DNA of 64,000 bases from Arbacia lixula (taxonomy: Eukaryota; Echinodermata; Echinoidea; Arbacioida; Arbaciidae): contig OZ022577.1 of the NCBI GenBank assembly GCA_963669155.1, positions 13,490,215-13,554,214 on the forward strand, given 5' to 3'. Made by a program: the position numbers and the translations under genes. Shown piece by piece: positions 26,901-38,900 of this stretch (positions are counted from its first letter, which is position 1; each line of letters starts with the position of its first letter). The notes beneath the pieces were generated by a model. It had not been told where the DNA came from. It was given only the letters and a program-made list of their open reading frames with translations, and did no database searches.

Positions 26901-29900
26901 TGTTGCCATGGTGATGGCATCGTAGGAACAATATTTTTTCAGGGCTGTCTGACCAGGGCCTGTGATAGCTCTCTTTCTTGAGCCACTCCAGCTGCAGAGA
27001 GTCCCTTGTCGGTCATATGTTTTTCTCTTCTTCTACTAAGTTACTTCAAACGGTATAGCAAAACAAGATGAAGTTGGTTATCCATCACACTTATTGTGTT
27101 ATTAAGTTTAGCTCAAGGTACATGAAAAATTACATCTCATATTTTATCATTAATGAGAATTTACATATAAGCATGAAACTTACATCAAAATTCCTCTACT
27201 GATAAACAAATTCATTATTGGATTATCACTGTGTACAATTCAAATCTATTTTACAGAATATAATATTGCTTTAAGGATACTTGATTTAAACATGTTTATG
27301 CCAACTATATATGGTCCATAAAGCCTAGTCCAAACAAACAACATCCAGTGACATTAGGTGGGTATCTCAATCAACTAAGCTTCTTCAAACCAATCGGATG
27401 GCTAATCATGAGTGGATTAAATAGGATTAATAGCCACCTAATCCTTTTCTGTGAATGTGCATACAGTAGAAAGCTGTTTGATAAAAACTTGCAGGCATAT
27501 ATAAATACTGGGGATCAGCATACCTGCTCCACCTCCCCTACCATTCATGGCATAATAATCACTCCATAATCAAATTCAGTGATCCACTTCAAAGGAACAT
27601 GCCCGATACTGCATCAGTAACTTTTGATTTTTTTTTCAGGCCAGCTTATTGATAATAGATAGATACAAATTTGACAAACATGTTTGTTTACCTGGTATGG
27701 GCACGCCATTGTACGCCGACAGCACTGTAGCAAGCCTGTTCTGATTGCTGCTCATAACATTTGGAAAAAACAAAGAAAAGAAGAAAAAAACATGTTATTC
27801 ATCAATAAGCTTTCAACATAAACGACACAACAACTTTTATCATTTGAAATGCAGTGCATGTTACTTACTGGTTTTGACTGTGATTTCAGATACACACATT
27901 TACAGTAGTTTTAAGATCATAAACATGTGAGACTACATCTCATTAAATGGTGGTTCCTTCCCTGAATTAAATGTGTTTAGAGAGAGAGGGAGAATAATTT
28001 AAATCTAAACACATGACAAGTGCAGCTATATTCTATGTACATTCTGACCTTAAAGATACGTAAGGTGACAGCAAACCTGAGATAGATCAAGACACAAGAT
28101 CACAAGCAGGACATGTCAACAATCCCTTTATATCAGCTAAACATTGGGCTGACTTTTGCCATTTTACAAACTTCTTTTCCCTCTTCTCAGCTCAATCTCT
28201 CCCCCTGTTCATTTTCTTGGGCCCTCTTTCATCTTTTTAGAGCAATTTTCACATCACAACACCCACTCTCTTTTTTTTTCTCTCTCTCCCCTCTCAAGAC
28301 TTTCTGGGCAAAATCTGCAAAAATCTCCAGTTCACAGACCAGGGCAGGCCAGGGATCACTGCTATTTTGGATTCCTTGCATTGAATGAAATCTGATCAAA
28401 TAATTTGACGTTAGGGGATTCAGCGAGTAGAACCCAGGGAATATATTAAAGGGGCTGTGCAGTCAGCAGTTTATTCCAGGCCACGCACAGACTCTCCTGA
28501 GCTTGCTCAGTTGAGCTTTCGTTTTTTCCATGTCAGGTGTCATCTCGTCTTCTCGTTGACATGTAACTACAACTGTACCTCAAGATGGAAGCCACTATGG
28601 CCATTAGTTTTCATTCTCAATCTTTGCTCCAAGTCAAACAGCTTCAAATGGGCCTAGTGATTGTGATACGACAGGATCATGCCTTCAGCTGAAAGATTAA
28701 TGATGGTAGTTCTACTTGCAACATTTCTATAAAATACATATTTTGTACCAGACATGATTATGCATACATGTAGAATATATCTACACATCCTGTCATATAA
28801 ACATTTTCTTATTCTTACAGGATGCGTGTTCTCTTCTTCACCTTGAAACAATCAAATTAAAAAGAAAAACATATTTTCCTTGCAAGAATAACAATCTAAT
28901 GAGTTTCTGTCTGCAGGCCCAGAGTACATTGGTGTGAAGTACAAGACACCCTCCCCTCTCTCTATCTCTCTCCCTCCCTGGGCTGTACGTTGGCCCTGGG
29001 CCTTGACCTCCCAATGTTACCAGGCACTGATTACCAGCCACTAATCAAATACCGCCAAGTGGTACCCTGCTGTGTGTTACAGCTAATAAAGTGATTACAG
29101 TTCCGAATCATTGCGCGGCGGCTCCAATACTGCGCTCAAATCGAGCAAATATTGACCAATCGTCACCTTGACCAGCCATTGTGTGATGGGTCCTCCTCTA
29201 TACGGTCAGCTGATCATGACAATGATGACACATTGTTTCGGCTGAGACTACAAAGACATATCACATTTTGATGCAACTATCCTTAATGGACCATTTTATT
29301 AAACGTATGCCTTGCTTCATTTATCGTGCTAAGTTCCTACTTAAACACTATAAATAATGCATTATTCTGCTTAAAACCATCCCATTAGAACACATTGCTG
29401 AGTGGAAATTCCATTTGGATGGGTAGGTTTCAGGGGGCTTTTAACATCAATTGCACTTTCATATTTTGTTCACAAATATCATCTCAATGTATTTGCAGGA
29501 AAACTCACCATTCCCCCCCCCCCCCCATTTTTTTTTAAAATGTTTTATATTTTTATAGTATTGAAATGGCATCCTTCCTTTTGTCAAGTTACAAAAACAG
29601 GACCTTCAGATCATTGTTATTTTGGAACATCCTCTCTCTTTATAGAAATCTATTCATATTTACATTTGCATGAACTTTGAGAGCAAAGAAGGTTCTTTAT
29701 CATCTTTATTAAGTTGAGGAGATTGAAAAAAAAAACCCACAAGATAATAAGAATGAAAATAGGCAGTGTCCAATGCAATTTCCGTAAGATAATTTCCTTT
29801 CTGCTTTCTTCTCCTCGGGTAATGACAAATGTTTGAGTTAGCGAGACTCATCCTCCAAATGTTCCGTTGTCCACAGTCCATTGACTTTCACACCCTGAGC

Positions 29901-32900
29901 AAATTCAAATTCACACGAAAATTGCATGCTCGCAAATATGCTCATTGTTGGAGAAGTAGCCAAGTGCGGTGTGCTGGGTGAAGAGGGAGCTACTATAGGC
30001 TGGGTTGCCTCAGGGAGCAATCTCTTGCTAGGTCCCTACTGGAGCCATATTATTTATGAATGGCCAAAGAGAGTCATGCCAATTCTCAGACAAGCTATCT
30101 AACGTTGATGAATGTTCCTATTAGACGCTTGTTTTCCATCCTGTAAGGAGATGATGCGAATGGAACTCTTATTGTCTCGCCTTTCTTTCTCAATGACCAG
30201 TCCACACTATATCATACATTAGGAGAAATTTAAAACTGAAACTAAAATTCTCCATATTCCATTTCACATGTTCGGAACGATTTTTATTAATGTCTTCATT
30301 TTGATAGTCTAAAAAAAAAAAAAAAAAAAAATGCTGGTAAATATTGAAACAGCAAAACAAATAACCTGAGACATATTTAATCAAATTCAACTAGGCTATA
30401 GAAAATGTTTGAGAAGTCTTTGCCATTTGGGGGAATATCAAACATTTTGTGTCGTCGACAAAGTCATTTATCATAACCAATGCACACAGAAATGATGTTG
30501 GGGTACAATAAACTTTGCATAAATCATCATCACCAATCTGTGTTAGATTTGAACTGAGAAGAAGCGAGTACTACTTTCAAGCTAGATTCCAAGGGTTTCT
30601 TTGAAGTACAAGGTAAACACTTCTCTCAATGAACAAATATGATTAAACAAGCTCCTTTTGATGTTTCCAACTCACATCTTTCCCATTTTCATCTTTACTG
30701 TGTACATTGAGCCTGGTAACGAGTGAGTAGCATTTCTGTTTTTAGACTAGTGTAAACCAGAACAGGCCCAAAGGCATCAAGAGGAGCCAGAGAATATGAT
30801 GTTCTTTCATGGAACGGTACCATGGCATCATTTTGGGTACTATAACATGACCTGTTTGCCGCCTTGGTCACATGCACTGGATGACACAGTTATGTATCGA
30901 TACAAGAAATAAAAAAAACAATTGGTTATGTCTCCTCAAAGCAACAGTGGATTTTATGTGGTTTGCGCATAATATATTTCATTCTGTACATGTCATGATG
31001 TCGCTACTCTGTAAGCAGTAGCTGTATGTTCATGTCACCATGCTTTTGCTTGGGAGAGAAACAGGGAGTAACATTAACATGCCCTTTCCCGAAAAATAAA
31101 TACAACAACAACAAAAAATATATCTGATTTTTGTTGTATTTCAGATATCTTAACCTTGGGCAGCTGTCAGGAATTGAGATACATGTACATGAAATCAGAA
31201 AAGCCATTTTAACTTTACATTACCGAGTTGTGAAAACCCAATAAGCCATTTTCGTAATGTATTCACAACTTTCCCTCATAACTGCCTGGTGACACGTTAT
31301 TACATTCACCTGTATTATGTAATTCAGTTACTTGCATGGAACTCACTCTGAATGCATTAATTGTTGCTAATCGGACAAACCTCGGACAAGCTTTGGGGTT
31401 ACCATAAGTAATGTAATGTTTGAATGAAATAAATAAAATTTGCATACACAACGAAAATGGTCTATTGGCTTACTATGCATATTCATGCCAATGGTAATAA
31501 GAGGGTTCAATAGTGGCACCGCTGCCTGACTGACCTTGAGATGTTTGAGAGGGGTCCCCCTGAGTAGCCGTAGGGTGAGTATGGCAGGACATGGTGGTAC
31601 GGGTGGTAGGGCGTCTTCCTTAGCGCCTGCAGCAGGTTGGGCCGGTACTCAGGGTCCACGCACCAAAGAGAACCCTTGCCTAGTGACTGCTAGGAGCAAG
31701 AGTAGAGAGAGAACAAATATGTTAGTTCATGGATTGAATTTCAGGGCCCTGTTTTACACGAGTTGCGATCAACGACTTGCATTTGATACCCACCTTAGCT
31801 CTGCACATTACAGATAGAGGCTTGAACTTGTAACTGATTCAGATCAATCACAACTCTTTAATGGACAGAGCCCAGATTTTGATTGCTTTCTCGAGTGGTA
31901 TTGAATCACAAGATTTTGATACAGTAAACTCTATCACAAAATTGAAAGTTTAATAATTGCCCAAGTAAAAAAAAAAATGAATTAGCACATGCAAGAGAAA
32001 AAAAAAAAATCATCTCCTAAATGCACTACATTATGGGGTTCAGGATGTCCATTTTACATAACAGACTTGAAAATAGCCCTGTAATTTGTTTATTTTTCCT
32101 TCTGAATTGGACAATGATTATGACAAATTAAAAATCAATGTATAATAATGACATAATAAGAATGAATACATTAGCAACCCCATATGGTCAGGGAATTGAA
32201 ATGCATTCCGCAGTCCATCACGAAAACAAATTGTTTGTGTCCAACATTTATTAACATCCTAGAGGGCAGGAAAATAGTACACACAGCAAGCAATACATGC
32301 TGGAAAAAGTCAAGTCCAGATTATTGAAGTGCATCATAAGAGATTATGATCAGAGAGATCTGTCATACAATGGCTAATGACAGCCGCCGCATGAAGCTAA
32401 TAATGCCAAATTAATGAATAATGCTGCAGCCCACAGACGGAAGGATACTCCCAAATACCAGACCGCTTAGTCACAAAAAGGTAGAAATTGGACTGCAAAT
32501 CTTTACCGGAAACATGCATTACTGGGATACAGGGGAAAATATCAATCATGAAATCCACAAATTGTCCTGTGTGTAGTCCAATGTTAATGTACATGACCAT
32601 GATGTACTATTTGTATGATGGGAGAAAGGTTATACCCCCCCCCCCCCCCCCCGGTGTATTTGGGGGTGGGGTGGGCGTGGGGGTGGGGGAATTATGATGA
32701 GTTGACATAAGTACAAAAGGGTAGCCAACATTCAGCCATTATTAGAGCAGTATCCTGTTCAGATAATTGGACAAGATAGGCAAGGATACTATCATGTATG
32801 CTCAGAAGACTTACAAATGGAAAATGCTTTCATGATGTACAATGTTTTAATGTGCATCACAGAATGTGCCATATTTCTCCGCTGAATTATTTGTAAAACT

Positions 32901-35900
32901 TTGTCTACAAAGCAAAATGATGCTAATCTGTTTACTCATAGTTTGTTTTTCATATTTGATTTCACTACATATATTTTTCGTTAAATCTGTAGTATGGTGT
33001 AAAAATATTTCTCTCCCCAAAATACCTCACATTCCATATCTGTTTGAGCTCTTTCTTTTAATTTTTTTCCCTCTCTCTATTTATTCTCACTCCACTTGCC
33101 TTCTCCAGCACATGCCGCCCCTCCCTCCCTTATCCACATTCATAAATAGCCATATTGATCTTCACACTAGCCCCATGCCTTGCAATGGATGTGTAGTTTT
33201 GTCTGTGCACCCAGCGAGTGTTTCACACCTCTCAACCTGGCCCACAGTGAGTGAGCCTCCCTCCCTCTCTTTCTCTTTATCTCTCTCTCCATCTCCTCTC
33301 CTACCCTCTTCCTTTATCACACCCTCTCTCTCCCACTTTCTCCTCTCCCTCTCTTTCTCCCTCTTCCACTGGCTGGCCATTTCAGAAATTCTCCCACCCT
33401 CTGCTGTCCTTTACTACTACTTGTGATGATGAAATCACACCTCTGCCATTCATCGGCTGCTATCCCAGCGCTATCCCAGCTGCATCGCGATGCTTCCTGC
33501 ACGGAGAAGGGCTCCCAATATTTGAACTGTAACCAAATAGCGCGGTAATCATGGCTACAATGTAATTACAGAGCGCTGTGTCCACCCCTGCCCTGCTGTA
33601 GCCCTGCTACAATCTACAACGTATTACATTACTATTCATATCATGCCCATCTGTTCCCCACTACAACTCAAAAACAATGTTTAATGCACAAGAGATTTAT
33701 TGCTGCATGAATATTTCAATTTTCCCAGTTATATTAACTGCTATATCAAAATACAAATGAAATTACATCATTGTTGTTACTTGTATAATGTTCATTAGAA
33801 GTACAGATACAGTGTACAGTACATAGGAACTTCACTGCTGGAGATAACAGAGACGTAAAGAGCGATTACATCCTAACCCACCCTCTTAAAGGTCTGGTTC
33901 ACTACTACATTTCAGTTCACACAAAGGCAATAAATCTTTCAAACCACTCTTTCGTTTACATGAAAATCAGATTTCACATCTATATACGTATGTCCAACAA
34001 TACCACTAAATACTTCTTTCAAATGGCAGCCTTTCACAAAAAAAAAAAAAAAGCTGGAAAGAGCCAGAAGTTCCACTAAAAATCATGGACCGAGGAAATT
34101 AGAGAAGAAGTCTTTCTACAGCTCCGGGGCATCATTTCTGTAATTTGCTGAGTTACCATGGCAACTGCACCAAACAAGAAGGGTTCTGCTGTCCATATAG
34201 CCTCCCCCACTCCACGACTCACAGTGAACCCCTCCTCTTTTGTTCGCTGTAGTTTGCTGGGCTAGGAATTCAGACACCATTTCTAGTTTCCAATAAATCC
34301 AGTCACAAATAGCATCCCAAAATACAACATAATCAGCAACCAAAAAATTATGTTATATTTGCAAACTATCAAGCTCTCATTAGGGAATGATAAAGCTTAC
34401 ACCCTTTTAAATAAAACAAATGCTTTACAAGACTACCAGTAATAGGGAATTCCACGGAGTACAGGTATAGTATAACAGGCTGAAGTTAGCAGACTACATG
34501 TCAGCAGCTGGCAGCACCAGCACAGTTGGGGTGGGTAGGGAGTCGCTTTGTTCGGACCACATGGTCCCATTCGCCTTTTGTTTGATGAGGAAAACCGGTA
34601 GGGAATATGAGCAGGGTCTTTTTATACCTCTCCTTGTCCCCTCATCAAAGAGCCTTCAAAAGTGCCAAGGAGTGGTGCCCACAAAACAACATGCTATTCA
34701 AAGCAGAGTGTGATGTTGGTGTGACACGCTGCACACAAAAGAAATGTGCAGGAAAACGCATGTATGGGACTTGGTTGCACACTGGGTGAAAATCAATTAA
34801 TGTATAATTATACCGCCATAATTCAGTTTTGGGCAATACTCATAAATGGGGCGACATCAACTTGTGAAAACAAGCAGACGAGGAGTGTATGAAAATTTGC
34901 ATGTTTGCATTCCTTTGCCTATCGCCGGATGACATAAACGACAGAAAGCAGGAAAGTACAAGTAGAACTTACTTTAAGATCTTGCAAATGATCACATGGA
35001 TTCGTCATCTCCATTGAATTTGGAACACAAATTGGCACATCAGCTCTCCTAATACAGAATTTAGAACTGAATGGTTCTCTTGACTCATTATGGGTAGAAC
35101 AAAGGTGAAAAAAGTTGCAATCAAATAAAAAGGGCAGATTTCAGACAGGGACACATTTTTACACCAGGGATGTTTTTTTACCAACTTGGGGATAAACCGG
35201 GAGGGTACTTCCTTCCCATTGCCTCCTAATGCAGTCCCCTCAAATGGCTACAGAGATAGCCAGAAGAACTGATGTCTTCTGCTCTCATTCTGTCTGCCGG
35301 GTGTCGAATCCAGACAGGGAACAGGACTTCCTGGTCTGCAAACCCTCATGAGAACAAGGCTGGTATTTAAACCACTCGCTCCCTCAGGAGAGAAATTACA
35401 GTTGGTACTGATATGGAACTTCCAGTGCTTGGTACTGAAAGGGTTAATCAGGATGGTCAGCACGGCACGAAACCAAGACACAAAGTTCCGTGATTTACAA
35501 TAGCTGGCAAACCCAGTTTCTGTTCACATGAAGCCAACATCATTTAACAGCCAAATGTATCATCAATTTTTTTCATGCAAAGTGAGTAAATTGAAGGTCG
35601 AAAGAAGAAATTGTGGAAGGAACACTCATAAACTGACCATAATTAAGGGCTGCCATCTGTTAACAATGGTGATGAAACTGCTGTACTTAAACATTTAGGA
35701 CAACTTCGTCAACTGCTCACATCTAAGATATATGCATGATGTAACCTCGCAATAGAAAAATAAATTACATTACACTCAAGCATGAAAGTGACACTAGAAT
35801 GTGTAAATAAAAAGGATGTCCATAAGACCAAAGAAGCCACACCACACACAAGACAAGTGAGAAGAAACTAATTTGTGGCCCAGGCAACAAGCCAGTGACC

Positions 35901-38900
35901 TCATCTGTCATGATCTGAGTAAGCCTTGGGTTGCTAGGTAGCAGTAGTTGCTAGGCAACAATAGCCTTCCCTGGCTAGACCAAGCTGCAGCATAGGGTGA
36001 TAGTCTTCTATCTCAGAATGGTTTATGTTCCATGGACAATCAGAGAATATGTGACTCTAATGATAAATTATTGCTAGTTGCATATCCTAACAAGTAAGAA
36101 CTGTGAGCATTTGAGTCTTATGTTGCAGGATTAACCCAAATGCAGTTGCATACACAAACAGACAGATACACACGCACATATGTAATGAGCCATCACTCAA
36201 AGGTTTCTGTTTCGTAATCCAAAAGCAGGATGTGAAGCATATTGGCAGGAAACTAACTGGCTCATGCTTTGACATTCAGTGAAAGGTGAAGGGCACAGTG
36301 GCATGCTGCGTTCACTATTTACCGCAATCTACGTCATAACACAACATGAAATGGACCCTTGAGCACACATACTCTACATCCATTGAGACTGACCAGACAG
36401 TTTGGCATGGTTTGACATTCAATGACTAAAGGGGCTGCTTCATGAGACTAAGAGAGACGGGGAGGGTGGAGGATGGAGACGATGGAAGCATCACCATGAC
36501 TACAACCGTTGAGAGGGGAAAGGAGATGCAGCAGAAGACCTACTGGGATGAACTGTCCTCTCTGTGTTTCCGGACAGACGTGTCCCTCTCTCTTATCCTC
36601 TTAGCACTCCCCTCCTGACGTGCAGCACCACTTTTGATTTAGCTGACTTTACTAAGCAACTTCTCTTATTTCTCTCCTCCTTTCTCTCCTTTTTCTCTTT
36701 CTCTGTCTCTCTTTCCTCTTCTCTGCCTCGCCATGTTTCTTGTCCCTCTCTCTGTCTCCATTGTACATCTCTCTCTCTCTCCCTCTCTCTCTCCCTGTTA
36801 TCACTCCCTTCTCACTCCTATCACTATCTGTCTGTCTGTATATTTCTCCTAGCACTACACATATTTCTCTCTCCCTCTTCCATCTTTGTCTCCCTCAACA
36901 CTGGATATCTCTGTACTCAAGTACCTCCATACATCCCAACTCATCTTTCACTCTCAGTTTTGATCCTTTTCTCTCTCTTGATTCCTCTCTCGTTTATCAC
37001 TCACAGTCTACAGTACATAATGCACGTCGATATAACATGTACAGTGTCTCTCTGTTTGGTTAAATGTCTGTACAGTGTACGTGTAGGCACTGACAACAAA
37101 ATTCTCAACTATCAAGTTCAAAACTTGTTTAATTCCTGAACGTGGTTCTCCTTTCCTCCTTCTCTTATCTGTTTGTATTCATTCTGATTTTCCTTTTTAT
37201 CCATATGAGTGCAGGTATTTCCAGACCAGCTTTTCAATTACTGCCCATTTGCATACACCGTTGTGCAATATTACATGTTCAATGCAGTTTCCATTTCTGG
37301 AACTACCGGTACATGTACAAGCACAAGTACAATGGTACACAAATTACATTTCGCTCAACTTGATGTGGATGAGAAAATGGGGGACCAAATAAACTAGGCT
37401 TCCAAAACTATGTAGCATCATTTGATATCATGAACTTCAATACCAACCACGGATTTAAAATATAATCACAGACATTCTTTAATAGAAATTTTAGCTGTAC
37501 TGTATTTCCAATTTTTGTGAGTGGCCTTAAATCTATTTGCATTCAACCAGTCATAAAAAATATACAGCTGGTAATCAGAAACGACAAAAAAAAAGAAGAA
37601 GTCATAATTGACTTCCGTGTTGCAGTAGCCTAACAAAGCTCAGTGGGTATAGTTGCTAACAACTGAAACGTGACCACTACTTGAATCATGCCTGACAGCA
37701 CATGATCTATGAATCATCTGGAGAATTTGACAAAATGATGAATAATTTGGTAAGGCAAGCGATGAGAAGACACTGATCAATGACTATCCGCCGATACACT
37801 TCATCTTATTCAACGTTAGGACAGCACTCAACACCATACCAAGTAGGCTATGTTCAAGGGCTTTGATTCTTTTGTTTAAGAGGGAAAATAGAGACTTTGC
37901 ACTTAATCATGCCAGACTGTGAAAAATGAGAGACATGATTTCGTGATTGACACTTTTTCATTTAAAAAAAAAATACAATGTACTTAAAAATTATCACAAA
38001 GATTTGTATTTTTCTACAAGTATTAATTTCCTGCCCCCACCCCTCCCCCAAATGCCTCCTCTATCTCTGGCCTATTTTTCTCCACTGCTGAAGGTAGGCC
38101 TCCTCATCATTTTTCCATTTTGATCTATCTTGTGCTGTTCATTTCCATGTTATACTACCATATTCTCTAATACCTCCTCTATGAATAAACAACTCAATGC
38201 AAGGAACTTGAAACATCAAATCAACACACGCAACATTTCAGACAACATTCTGCAGGCTAGACTGAATGTCGCAAACTGAGTAGCATTAAGTTCTGTCTAT
38301 CTATATACGGCTTTATTGAATAAGAAGTGCTCCAAGGGAGATTGTGGGTACTTGCATGCTGATTCTTTGTATTAGTTACCCCAGGTTATTAACTTAAGAG
38401 CAGCGAGGACTGTAGCATTTGCAAATGTTACCACCCGCCTGGTCACCAAGGAAACGTCACAGTTCCTCAAAAATGGAGAATATTTTAAACTCATGTCTCT
38501 AGCCACAAGTTGGAAGAACATTCGTATTTGATCCAAAATCATAGTGACAATTAGCAATTTTTAAAAATGATTTTATAACCACATTTGGAAGCAGATATTG
38601 AAATATATGCCCAGCCATGTCAGTTCATCAACATGAATATATCCAGTTACCGGTTCATGAACGTGGGCAGCTCACTTACATTTGAACATGTATGTACAAG
38701 TACATGACTGATTTGATAGCAAGCAAGAACACAATAGTTTGACTGCACATTCTAAGGTAAAAACAATGAATGAATTCAATTAAGGTGGGTCATCATGAGA
38801 TACACGTACCTATGAAATTAATGAAAGTGTTGATGAAATATGATTTTAAACAATGGCACATTCTGTGTATGGCTGCAGTTATCTTATTCTCTAACATTCT

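Larger units (their letters stand above)
8402..27691 (-). other. Intron 3 of foxN2/3 (19.3 kb)
   Basis: The largest intron, bounded by CAG|GTAAAC at exon 3 and GTGCAG at exon 4. It contains X-box-like sites (8943, 8966, 12149, 13463, 18086, 19844, 20938, 26902), four GA/TC microsatellites, a LINE fragment with an inserted MITE (10949-11815), a tandem duplication (21533-21735), a possible minus-strand exon (23112-23386) and a hAT-like element (23818-24953). Otherwise it is AT-rich DNA in which I recognise nothing. Confidence 0.75.

Noticed and set aside
32866-33426. 186-codon frame
   Set aside because: Its second half is simple TC repeat and the first half has no recognisable domain or splice context.
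36564-37139. 191-codon frame
   Set aside because: It runs through a TC-rich tract where stops are rare; Leu/Ser/Pro-rich peptide with no family.
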